Part shown: piece by piece, positions 1 through 6,461 of the stretch
Layout of the letters: each line of letters begins with the position of its first letter
Numbering within the stretch: position 1 is the first letter of the stretch
Source of the DNA: an uncultured Verrucomicrobiota bacterium
GTDB taxonomy: Bacteria; Verrucomicrobiota; Verrucomicrobiia; Chthoniobacterales; SZAS-18
Assembly (NCBI GenBank): GCA_937871685.1
Contig: CALMOL010000389.1
Coordinates: forward strand, 1-9,326
Direction: 5' to 3'
Length of the DNA stretch: 9,326 bases
Notes under the pieces: model-generated
The model's input: only the letters and a program-made list of their open reading frames with translations
The model's database searches: none
What the model was told of the DNA's origin: nothing
Program-made: the position numbers and the translations under genes

Positions 1-528
1 CCCGTGCGAGGTCAAAATACAAAACGCAAAAAGCCCACGCGGGCGGGCGTGAGCGTGGCCGCCGCGCCGCCCACCGACGAGTCCGTCGAACTCCTGCGCT
101 CCGCCATCGCCGACAAGGTGCTGCCCTTCCTCGCCGACGGCGCCTCGCCCTCCGAGGCCGCCGAGGCCACCGAGCAGTTCGACGCCCAGCGCGGCCGCGC
201 CTACAACGTGAAACCCTTCGACCAGGCCGCCGCCGCCACCGCGCGCCGCGCCGCCCAGCACGCCCACAAGGCCCACGACGATGCCTTCCGCCTCGAGGAG
301 CCAAACTTCGCCGCCGACTTCTTCCGCCGCCTGCGCCTTTCCGTGAAGCCCGAGCTCGCCGAGAAGGTCCTCGCCCTCGAGAACTGGTGCGCCGAGCGCC
401 GCCAGATGGACCAGCAGGTGAAATACCAGCGCCTGCTCCACTCGTGGATCCTCTTCCACGCTCCGGTTTCCTTCCTCCTCGTCGGCTGGACGCTTTGGCA
501 CGCCATCGCGCTGGTCTTCTTTTACTGA
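1..528 (+). CDS. C-terminal part of a membrane-anchored protein, possible b-type cytochrome subunit (5' end outside window)
   Basis: The reading frame is open at the left edge. A GTG at position 4 could start it, but nothing supports that start, so the gene is probably cut by the window. Counting from that GTG, the visible protein is 174 residues. Residues 20-140 are Ala/Arg/Glu-rich, helical and soluble. The last 30 residues form one hydrophobic helix with His146, His152 and His166. His152 and His166 are 14 residues apart in the same helix, a spacing seen in b-type cytochromes that hold two haems. I recall similar endings in membrane partners of multihaem cytochromes, but I cannot name the family. 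The gene ends 39 bp before the decahaem cytochrome and is probably in its operon. It may pass electrons between the quinone pool or a cytoplasmic partner and that cytochrome; this role is inferred. It could instead be a simple membrane anchor. Confidence 0.72.
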   Translation, partial: PVRGQNTKRKKPTRAGVSVAAAPPTDESVELLRSAIADKVLPFLADGASPSEAAEATEQFDAQRGRAYNVKPFDQAAAATARRAAQHAHKAHDDAFRLEEPNFAADFFRRLRLSVKPELAEKVLALENWCAERRQMDQQVKYQRLLHSWILFHAPVSFLLVGWTLWHAIALVFFY

Positions 529-567
529 TCCTCGCCCGCCGTCCCTGATCCGCCGCCTTTCCTTCCC

Positions 568-2448
568 ATGGACTCCGACAAGCGCACGCAAAAGCAGATC
601 TCCGAGCGCCACAAGGGCAACCCGGACTACTTCCGCCACCCGTCGATCATCCGGCGCTCGCGCGGCTGGCTCTACGTCTTCGCCATCGGCCTCTCGCTCA
701 CCCTGCTCGGCGCCGTGCTCTACCGGCCGCGCCTGCCCGGCCGCGGCCAGTCCATCTTCAACCCCGGCCCTATCTCCCGCGCCCACGCCTTCATCGCCAA
801 CGACTGCGCCCGCTGCCATCCGCAGATCCCGCAGATCGAGGGCGACAAGCGCCAGGTCCGCCAGATCCTCGGCGAGAACTACTGGGACCGCCTCGACGCC
901 GCCTGCCAGACCTGCCACAAGGGCTACTTCTACCACCAGGCCAACCAGATCAACCAGGCCCCGCCCCGCGGCGCCGACGAGACCGTCTCCTGCTCCGCCT
1001 GCCACCGCGAGCACATCACCGCCGGTCGCATGGCCTCGCCCGACGAGGCCCGCTGCGACGCCTGCCACAACCGCTCCGACCTGATGGTCGCCAGCGCCCA
1101 GTTCGCCACCACCAACCGCGACCTCGGCTTCTTCGACTGGCGCTCCAAGAAGGACGGCTACTACTACTATCCCAAGCCCCGCCCGGCCAACGGCTTCCCC
1201 CAGGCCTTCCGCACCTTCGGCGTCGATCCCGAGACCCTCAAGCCCGTCGCTCGCACGCCCGAGATCCACATCCCCTTCGCCTGGGACTACAAGAAGAACC
1301 CCGGCGACCCGCGCCTCCAGCTCCCCCCCGCGTGGAAGGACCGCATCGAGAAGGAATTCCGCCGCGAGTTCAACCAGGAAAACATCACCCGCACCCAGGG
1401 CGGCCGCCCCGAGCTGCAGGTGCGCCACCTGCCCATGCAATACGGCGCCGCCGACGCCGGCCACCCCGAGCTCGTGGACGACGCCCAGGTGATGCTCCGC
1501 TACCCCAAGTCCCTCCTGCATTACAACCACGCCATCCACATGCAGGACAACGTGAAGCCCACGCCCACCACTAAGGTCAACATCTCCACCGAGTGCGCCT
1601 ACTGCCACTTGCCCGACGGCCGCGGCAACTTCCTCAAGATCACCTACGAGCGCTCCTGCAAGGAATGCCACGCCATGGCCATCGATCCCAGCGCCCTCGA
1701 CATCGAGGTGCCCCACGGCCGCCCCGAGCAGGTCCGCCAGTGGATCCAGAGCATCGGCAGCGCCTACATGGCCTACTACGCCAAGCAAAGCCCCAACAAC
1801 CCCCAGGCCGCCGGCGCCGACGCCTCCGCCGCCACCCAGCGCATCATCCAGCGCTTCGGCGGGGGGACCGATAGCGCCGCCGCCGTGCGCAACCTCGAGG
1901 CCCAAATCTTCCTCTCCGGCGGCCGCCGCCAGGGCGACCCGCGCGGCGCCGACCCCCTCGGCAAGGACCTCTCCGTGGACAACCGCGTCCGCCTCATCTC
2001 CTGCGCCTACTGCCACGCCATGGAGCGCGAGGGCGAGCCCTACAGCTACGCCGTCCTGCCCCAGGTGCGGAACATCAAGCGCTCCTTCACCGGCCCCAAC
2101 GGCAAGGAAGAAATCCGCCAGTTGCCCGACCGCTGGTTCTCCGGCGGCGGCTTCAACCACGCCAAGCACGAGCGCATGAACGGCGTGCCCAGCCTCTTCA
2201 CCTGCGTGGCCTGCCACACCAGCATTCCCCAGAGCGCCAAGAGCGAGGACGTGAACCTGCCCAGCCAGTTCTCCTGCACCGCCTGCCACCACAACGGCCC
2301 CGAAGGCGTGAAGAACGACTGCAACTCCTGCCACACCTACCATCTCGACCCCCGCCGCTCGACCGACCCCAACGCGCCCGCCCTCTCCGTGAAAGCCGAC
2401 ATCCCCCCACGGCCGACGCTAAGGGATCTTATGTTGGGGAAACAGTAA
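568..2448 (+). CDS. Membrane-anchored decahaem c-type cytochrome (cytochrome c3-like)
   Basis: The 626-residue protein has ten CXXCH haem-binding motifs, starting at Cys80, 113, 142, 163, 343, 364, 479, 546, 570 and 585. A single hydrophobic helix at about residues 33-52 follows a basic N-terminus and should anchor the haem domain in the periplasm. The text after it (PGPISRAHAF, then the first motif) resembles cytochrome c3/c7-type multihaem proteins. Extra histidines in pairs, H321/H324 (YNHAIHM) and H531/H534 (FNHAKHERM), are likely distal haem ligands. Haems fall in three groups (4, 2, 4), separated by haem-free stretches of about 175 and 110 residues that may form substrate or partner domains. 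The likely role is electron transfer between membrane and periplasm; donor and acceptor are not visible. The ATG has no Shine-Dalgarno but the anchor starts soon after it. The last nine codons use CTA, AGG, CTT and TTG, unlike the C/G-ending codons before them. Confidence 0.95.
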   Translation: MDSDKRTQKQISERHKGNPDYFRHPSIIRRSRGWLYVFAIGLSLTLLGAVLYRPRLPGRGQSIFNPGPISRAHAFIANDCARCHPQIPQIEGDKRQVRQILGENYWDRLDAACQTCHKGYFYHQANQINQAPPRGADETVSCSACHREHITAGRMASPDEARCDACHNRSDLMVASAQFATTNRDLGFFDWRSKKDGYYYYPKPRPANGFPQAFRTFGVDPETLKPVARTPEIHIPFAWDYKKNPGDPRLQLPPAWKDRIEKEFRREFNQENITRTQGGRPELQVRHLPMQYGAADAGHPELVDDAQVMLRYPKSLLHYNHAIHMQDNVKPTPTTKVNISTECAYCHLPDGRGNFLKITYERSCKECHAMAIDPSALDIEVPHGRPEQVRQWIQSIGSAYMAYYAKQSPNNPQAAGADASAATQRIIQRFGGGTDSAAAVRNLEAQIFLSGGRRQGDPRGADPLGKDLSVDNRVRLISCAYCHAMEREGEPYSYAVLPQVRNIKRSFTGPNGKEEIRQLPDRWFSGGGFNHAKHERMNGVPSLFTCVACHTSIPQSAKSEDVNLPSQFSCTACHHNGPEGVKNDCNSCHTYHLDPRRSTDPNAPALSVKADIPPRPTLRDLMLGKQ

Positions 2449-2465
2449 TTCGATTGCTTCTGATT

Positions 2466-2506
2466 TCCCAGAACCTTCCGATAAGCGCAGACGCGAGTTT
2501 CTGGGA
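2466..2506 (+). terminator. 8-bp dyad between cytochrome and island gene
   Basis: TCCCAGAA (2466-2473) and TTCTGGGA (2499-2506) are perfect inverted arms 25 bases apart. They start 17 bases after the cytochrome stop and end 9 bases before the ATG of the next gene. There is no T-run, so this could be a weak terminator, an operator for the downstream gene, or a border sequence of the AT-richer island. Confidence 0.35.
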
Positions 2507-2515
2507 GTCAAGGAA

Positions 2516-3331
2516 ATGTCTGCGAATAAGCTCTCTCATCTCTTCGAAATTTCGAATCTCGATTGGAGAAACCTTGTCTTCACTCCAGATACAGGGACCA
2601 AGCTTACCCATAGGTTCCCCCTCATGCCGAGTGACTTCCTTCGGTTTGGCACTGAGGACATAGCAAGTAAGTCCCTGCGAGGGTATGTGAATGCTATTTC
2701 CAACGCAAAGCGTGCGATGGATTGCCAAATCGAAAGGATGACTTCTGCCTTGGGATTCGCTCCAACTCAACTGCGAGTTCAACTCGGAAAAAGCTTAGTC
2801 CGGATGATTGAAGGGCGTGCAGCCCCAACGCACCTCCCGTTCGTTTATCGATTCCTCGAATCGCTTGGCGCGTTTACCCCAAGCTTGGTTGATCGGGTTC
2901 GCTTACTCAGGCACGATGTCGAGCACAGATTCCAACGTCCAACTCGCCGCAAGGCAACTGAGGCGGTTGAGATTGCTACGCTCTTCGTCCGAGCCACGGA
3001 AGGCATTGCAACGGATATAACCGATGGATTTTTCTTTGGAGGTGAAAGCGATAAACCTGGGATGTTTGGTAATGGATTTCGCTTCTCCATCGATTTCCAT
3101 TCTTCTGAACCGCACGCAGAAGCCATATTTTATGGTGTAAAAATCAAACCAGGTGATCCTTTCGAAGAGGTCAAGATTCTGCCGCACCACCCCGGCTACT
3201 ACTGGTGTGTAAGAATGGGTATTGCGTTAGCTAGAGAAGAAGATGTTCAGGATATCCTTCGAGAACTAGTTGTTTCTAGCGGTGCCAAGATTTCCCGCAC
3301 GTCGATACGTATCGCCAAATATACGTATTAG
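2516..3331 (+). CDS. Hypothetical protein with a HEPN-like R-x4-H motif, on an AT-richer island
   Basis: I do not recognise the full 271-residue protein. Residues 90-165 are helical and contain RHDVEH, which is Arg132-x4-His137 with a polar residue straight after the Arg. This matches the R-x4-6-H signature of HEPN-domain ribonucleases. The following stretch, with an Arg/Pro-rich turn and a helix ending near LFVRAT, also recalls HEPN-like domains. The N-terminal 90 residues and the beta-rich C-terminal part (about 175-270) have no motif I can place. The ATG at 2516 has AAGGA just upstream, closer than ideal. The DNA is visibly AT-richer, with mixed third codon positions unlike the GC-rich genes around it, which suggests horizontal transfer. 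A toxin-antitoxin pair follows about 100 bp downstream. An RNase with a defence or stress role is possible, but the motif is short and the call is an inference. Confidence 0.7.
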   Translation: MSANKLSHLFEISNLDWRNLVFTPDTGTKLTHRFPLMPSDFLRFGTEDIASKSLRGYVNAISNAKRAMDCQIERMTSALGFAPTQLRVQLGKSLVRMIEGRAAPTHLPFVYRFLESLGAFTPSLVDRVRLLRHDVEHRFQRPTRRKATEAVEIATLFVRATEGIATDITDGFFFGGESDKPGMFGNGFRFSIDFHSSEPHAEAIFYGVKIKPGDPFEEVKILPHHPGYYWCVRMGIALAREEDVQDILRELVVSSGAKISRTSIRIAKYTY

Positions 3332-3432
3332 ACTCTTTGAAAGCAGTGCATAGGAGAGATTGGGATAGAGCCTCTGACGGTTTGGCGTGGCCGCTGCTTT
3401 GACGTCAGCACCTAGCGAGCTAACCTCCGACG

Positions 3433-3630
3433 ATGAGCGTTGAAGATCTCGAATCCTACGTCTCGAAGCTTTCCGCGGCCGAGTTGGCTCGGTTTTCCGA
3501 GTGGTTTGAGGAATTCATGGCCGATCACTGGGACCGCCAGATCGAGCAGGACATGCTCTCGGGCCGCCTGGATGCTGCCCTCAAGCGCACCGATGAACAC
3601 CGCGACGCCGGCCGCGTTACGCCACTTTGA
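3433..3630 (+). CDS. Probable antitoxin of a RelE/ParE-type toxin-antitoxin pair
   Basis: This 65-residue acidic, helical protein is rich in Glu and Asp. A pattern from memory of small addiction-module proteins fits: an SVEDLESYVSKLS start, an AELARFSEWFEEFMADHWDRQI helix, then SGRLDAALKRTDEHR and a short GR-x-TPL tail. It should bind and neutralise the toxin encoded directly downstream. I see no clear ribbon-helix-helix or helix-turn-helix, so whether it also represses its own promoter is unknown. The gene starts at an ATG without a strong Shine-Dalgarno. Its stop TGA overlaps the TTG start of the toxin in TTGA, the tight coupling usual for type II modules. Codon use is back to GC-rich here, unlike the gene before it, so the pair may not share that gene's origin. 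Confidence 0.84.
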   Translation: MSVEDLESYVSKLSAAELARFSEWFEEFMADHWDRQIEQDMLSGRLDAALKRTDEHRDAGRVTPL

Positions 3631-3884
3631 ACCACTTCGCCGACCCGGACTTCTGGTTCCACTACCGGCAGCTCCCGGATGAAGTCCGCGAACTCGCCGA
3701 CAAGAACTTCGCGCTGCTGAAGGAGAATCCGAGGCACGCGTCGGTTCGGCTCAAGAAAGTTGGCATTCTCTACTCCGCCCGGGTGGGCCTGCATTATCAG
3801 GCACTTGCCCGTGAATACCCGGACGGGCTCCAATGGTTTTGGATCGGCCACCACTCGACCTACGATCAATTCCTTCGGACGTAG
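3627..3884 (+). CDS. RelE/ParE-superfamily toxin
   Basis: The 85-residue protein has the size and layout of RelE/ParE/HigB toxins. Two N-terminal helices (about residues 6-34, including FHYRQLPDEV and DKNFALLKENP) are followed by a beta-rich half with LKKVG, LYSARVGLHYQAL, a GLQWFWIGHHS strand and a C-terminal YDQFL. Basic Lys43, Lys44 and Arg52 and His75, His76 and Tyr79 are the natural candidates for RNA contact or catalysis in RelE-like members. The sequence alone does not show whether the target is ribosome-bound mRNA (RelE) or gyrase (ParE). It starts with TTG overlapping the antitoxin stop, which implies translational coupling. No frameshift or truncation is visible, so the module looks intact. 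Confidence 0.87.
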   Translation: MNHFADPDFWFHYRQLPDEVRELADKNFALLKENPRHASVRLKKVGILYSARVGLHYQALAREYPDGLQWFWIGHHSTYDQFLRT

Positions 3885-4048
3885 TGAATTGAGCCGCAGG
3901 GAAAGGCTAGGGAAATGACTTAGGACCGGGCGGCAACACTTGACTCTTCATCTCCAGATCACCGGCCGTGCTCAAGGCGATGGTGACGGCCATTCGGGGG
4001 TGCAGCGGCGATTAAGAAGCTCCAACGATTACCCCTCCCAAAAACACC

Positions 4049-4492
4049 ATGTCTGATCCCCGCAACGTCGCCCACGACAAAAAAGTCATCCAAGAGAAGA
4101 AGCACGAGGGGGCGGTGGAAGCGGACGACGCGGCGGCCCTCCAGCCGGGCAAGAAGGCGCGCGCCAAGAAGGAGAAGGCTGCTCCCGCGCCGGCCGCCCA
4201 TGCGGAAGAGGGTGGGGAGGCGACGCCGGCGGCGAGCCCGTCCCCAGTGTCGGCGGCCAATCTGGAGGCCTCGCGGAAGGTGCTCGCGACGCTCAAGGAC
4301 ATGGAGCATCACTCCCGCGCGAACATCGAGCATCTCGCCGGCCTCATGCTCACCGTCGAGGACGAGCTGAAGCAGAAGGAATTCTCCGGTCCGCTGGGCG
4401 ACGTGTATTCCGCTCAGGATGCCTTCCAGACGAAGGTCACGGCCTTGATCGAGTCTTACAAGGCCATGGTGGACCAAGCGCCGGGAGCATAG
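4049..4492 (+). CDS. Small hypothetical protein, Lys/Ala/Pro-rich N-terminus with helical C-terminus
   Basis: I cannot assign a function to this 147-residue protein. Residues 1-70 are low-complexity and charged (Lys, Glu, Ala, Pro), rather like histone-H1-type tails or linkers, with no signal peptide. Residues 70-147 look like two or three amphipathic helices, with ASRKVLATLKDMEHHSRAN, then a hinge at SGPLGD, then a final helix around TKVTALIESYKAMV. The start ATG follows the pyrimidine-rich leader ending CCCTCCCAAAAACACC and lacks a Shine-Dalgarno; no other start fits better. Coding is supported by C/G-biased third positions in the C-terminal half. A GC-rich hairpin begins five bases after the stop, so it is probably a single-gene unit. 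The basic tail could bind DNA or RNA, but that is speculation. Confidence 0.8.
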   Translation: MSDPRNVAHDKKVIQEKKHEGAVEADDAAALQPGKKARAKKEKAAPAPAAHAEEGGEATPAASPSPVSAANLEASRKVLATLKDMEHHSRANIEHLAGLMLTVEDELKQKEFSGPLGDVYSAQDAFQTKVTALIESYKAMVDQAPGA

Positions 4493-4497
4493 GGTAG

Positions 4498-4518
4498 CGT
4501 CGCCGGCCTTGGGCGACG
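4498..4518 (+). terminator. GC-rich hairpin after the Lys/Ala-rich gene
   Basis: CGTCGCC and GGCGACG form a perfect 7-bp stem around a 7-base loop, beginning five bases after the stop codon at 4492. Position and strength suit a terminator or 3'-end stabiliser, but there is no T-run after it. Confidence 0.5.
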
Positions 4519-4616
4519 GAGAGCAAGGCGCTCGCTTCGGGCAGCCTGCTTCCCGTCGATCTTACCGCCTCGGTCCTCAAGGGCAGAACCCCTGGCTCAT
4601 CGTGTTCGCCGTGCAA

Positions 4617-4769
4617 TAGACCTCCGGCAAAAGTCGGTTCCCCACCGTAAGCGGGTCAATTCACCACGAAGGCACGCAGGGCACGAAGGAAAGCCCAGAG
4701 AAAGCTTCCCTCTTTCTTCGTGCCCTGCGTGCCTTCGTGGTGCAACTCGGGACTTTCGCCGGAAGTCTA
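4617..4769. repeat. Nested inverted-repeat element (19-bp outer arms, 27-bp inner arms)
   Basis: Outer arms 4617-4635 and 4751-4769 pair at 17 of 19 positions. Inside them, 4662-4688 and 4716-4742 are perfect 27-base inverted repeats separated by 27 bases. The inner arm has its own roughly 9-base rhythm built on the word ACGAAGGC / ACGCAGGGC / ACGAAGG. The whole could fold into one long hairpin with an asymmetric internal bulge (26 bases on the left, 8 on the right). It has no coding capacity. I recall similar CACGAAGG palindromes as dispersed intergenic repeats in Verrucomicrobia, so this is probably a family member or a MITE-like element; no clear target duplication flanks it. Confidence 0.8.
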
Positions 4770-4898
4770 ATGTTCCGGCCGAAGAGCTTGCGGTGCACGC
4801 GCCTGGACCACGTGACGCGGGGGGTGTTCCTCTCGTCTTGAACACGTCGCGAGAGAGGCGCGATGGCAGAACGCCAGTCATCCAGTTCGTCGGTGCAT

Positions 4899-5359
4899 CG
4901 TTTCGCTTTCAAGGCGCACGTTTCCGCTTTGAAGGGGCGCAAGCGCACGAAAAGAGCCCGCGCTTCCACAAAAAAGGTCCGCGGTCGCACTTATAAAGTG
5001 CGCCGTTCCACTTTGGACGGGCGTCGTTCCACCTTTTTTCGCCGCTCTCGCGCGAAAAAGGGCCGTCGTTCCACCTTTTTCCCCCGACGACGCGCTTTAA
5101 GGCGCGCCGTCGCGGTTTCAAACCGCGTCGTCGCCCTTTCAAAGCGGAACGACGCCCCTTTTTTGTGCGTCGTCGGCCCTTTTTCGGGCATTTTGCCCTT
5201 TCAAAGTGGAAGCGCGCACCTTTTCGGTGGAACGACGCAGGAAAAAAGCGCGTCGTCGCCCGATAAAGCGGAACGACGCCCCTTTTTTGTGCGCCCGCGC
5301 ACCTCGCCGGGTGCGAGCGCGCACAAAAAAAGTGCGACGCCGCCCTTTAAAAGTGGGGC
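4899..5359. repeat. Degenerate array of about 22 short dyad-like units with a 21-bp period
   Basis: Short A/T-rich cores (CTTTCAAG, CTTTGAAG, AAAAAA, TTATAA, TTTTTT and others) recur with centres near 4910, 4931, 4952, 4973, 4994, 5014, 5036, 5057, 5078, 5098, 5119, 5140, 5162, 5182, 5202, 5223, 5245, 5265, 5286, 5306 (GC core), 5328 and 5349. Counted by hand, the mean step is about 20.9 bp. G/C arms flank each core, and several units are palindromic: 4987-5001, 5112-5126 and 5322-5336. Linkers are usually GTCGTC or its complement GAACGAC/GACGAC, so units occur in both orientations. A 29-base stretch at 5141-5169 recurs exactly at 5265-5293, an 17-base stretch at 5022-5038 recurs 42 bp later, and 5021-5033 is the exact reverse complement of 5226-5238. 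There are no unique spacers, so it is not a CRISPR array. Confidence 0.85.
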
Positions 5360-5379
5360 AATTCACTTTCTCCAGAAGG

Positions 5380-5460
5380 GGCTTCGACAAACCGACGTGG
5401 GCACCACGCCGTTTCGCGTCGTGGTCCTTCCTTTCGCTTTCCCCCGGGACCGTCGAAGCC
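5380..5460. repeat. Nested dyad between the array and the exported-protein gene
   Basis: GGCTTCGAC (5380-5388) and GTCGAAGCC (5452-5460) are perfect 9-base arms. Between them ACCACG (5403-5408) and CGTGGT (5420-5425) form a smaller stem. The element lies about 90 bp before the next start codon. It may be a structured leader, a decayed continuation of the array or a protein-binding site; nothing distinguishes these. Confidence 0.45.
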
Positions 5461-5549
5461 GGGGTAGGCATCACCGAATCCTTGCTTATTTGCCTGGACG
5501 CCCGCTCTCGGTGGCGCATCCCGGATTGCGGAGCGATGGACGCGGCAGG

Positions 5550-6395
5550 ATGATCGTCGCGATGCGTGCGACTGCGGCGACCCTTCACCTCGCTTTGGGA
5601 CTGCTCGCGCCTTGGCTGGCGCTGGCGCAGGAAGGCGGGGATCGGAAGACGCCGGCGGACTTGATCGCGTCGTGGCGAGCCTCCGCGGCGCCGCTCTTCG
5701 ACGCGGGGCGATTGAAGGAAGGGCGCTTCATCTACCGGCGGACCGTCCGCGGCGCGCCGATGGGCAGCTTCGCGCTCACCATCCGGCGGCAGGCGGATGG
5801 TGACTACGCCTTCACCGGCGAGGCCATGGGCTTCAAGCAGCACTGGGAATCGGTGGCGACGGCGCAATTCCAACCGAAGCGCGCGCTGCTCAAGCTCATG
5901 CAGGGCGAGCAGCCCTATCGCATGGAACTAGCCTACGAGCCCTGCCTCATGGTGGCCATTTCGATGAAGGATCGCACGGAAACGGTCAAACAGGCTGCCC
6001 GCGTCCATGCCACCGTGATGAAGGGCGACCTGCTGGCGGCCAAGCCAGACATCACGGAGACGACGACCGAACTTCCCTGCGGGCCGACGGTGGACCAGCG
6101 GATCGATTGGGCAGCGGTGATGGCCAGCGGCCTTGCCCCCGGCCAGAGCGCCACCTTCTGGGTTTACGACGCGGGCACCGGTGCGAGCCGCGTGATTGTT
6201 TCCGCGAGTGAGACGTCGGCCATGCACAGCCCGGTGGGCATGCACACGATGATCCGGCTGGAATACCGCATCGGGAAGGCCGGAAAGGCCCCCGAGTCCT
6301 ACGTCGTCTTCGCCACCCGCGATGCGCCCCGCATGATGCTGCGCGAGGAATTGCGCGAGGACGAGGTTTCCGAGCTGGAGAGCATCGAGCCGTAG
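5550..6395 (+). CDS. Exported beta-rich protein, DUF3108-like (hypothetical)
   Basis: The 281-residue protein begins with a signal peptide: a hydrophobic stretch with LHLALGLLAPWLALAQ and a likely cut after the Ala of ALA-Q. The mature part is beta-rich. It has a GRFIYRRTVRGAPMGSFALTI-type opening, a central IDWAAVMASGLAPGQSATF segment, and a late V-G-M-H-T-M-I-R-L-E-Y strand followed by a short C-terminal strand ending in acidic residues. This order resembles DUF3108-type periplasmic proteins, but I see no catalytic motif and the match is by eye. The frame runs upstream to 4863 through the 21-bp array. I reject that extension because it is repeat-derived and would bury the signal peptide at about residue 230. 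ATG 5562 (12 bp later) is an alternative start with AGGA 11 bases upstream. The esterase gene follows after 66 bp, so joint transcription is plausible. Confidence 0.84.
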   Translation: MIVAMRATAATLHLALGLLAPWLALAQEGGDRKTPADLIASWRASAAPLFDAGRLKEGRFIYRRTVRGAPMGSFALTIRRQADGDYAFTGEAMGFKQHWESVATAQFQPKRALLKLMQGEQPYRMELAYEPCLMVAISMKDRTETVKQAARVHATVMKGDLLAAKPDITETTTELPCGPTVDQRIDWAAVMASGLAPGQSATFWVYDAGTGASRVIVSASETSAMHSPVGMHTMIRLEYRIGKAGKAPESYVVFATRDAPRMMLREELREDEVSELESIEP

Positions 6396-6461
6396 GCGCG
6401 ACCGGCTGCTTTCGCGCGGGGCGATCTCTATTTCCGCGGTCGATCCATTTCTCATCTCGTC

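Larger units (their letters stand above)
4493..5549. other. 1.06-kb gene-free, highly structured spacer
   Basis: No credible gene lies between 4493 and 5549. The frames that stay open here are Arg/Lys-rich, low-complexity and open on several frames of both strands at once, which fits a repeat whose period is a multiple of three. The stretch holds, in order, a short hairpin, a nested inverted-repeat element, about 130 bp with nothing I can name, the 21-bp-period array and a nested dyad, each listed separately. A promoter for the downstream exported protein should lie near its end (about 5460-5540), but I see no convincing -35/-10 pair. Confidence 0.8.

Noticed and set aside
3332..3432. Integron attC-like site (GCTAAC and GTTTGGC words) between the island gene and the antitoxin
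   Set aside because: Neither word fits the RYYYAAC / GTTRRRY core sites, no paired arms are visible, and no integrase is in the window.
3938..3970. TTGACT as a -35 box upstream of the Lys/Ala-rich gene
   Set aside because: No acceptable -10 sequence lies 16-18 bases downstream; the text there is GC-rich.
4597..4990. Minus-strand ORFs of 94 and 109 codons in the spacer
   Set aside because: They translate across the inverted-repeat element and the start of the array, giving Arg-rich low-complexity text with no family resemblance.
4899..5359. CRISPR array
   Set aside because: The 21-bp period leaves no room for unique spacers, the units are too degenerate, and no cas gene is present.
4863..5549. 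Arg/Lys-rich N-terminal coding region joined to the exported protein
   Set aside because: It is translated repeat array, open on several frames at once, and the signal peptide begins only at 5550-5562.
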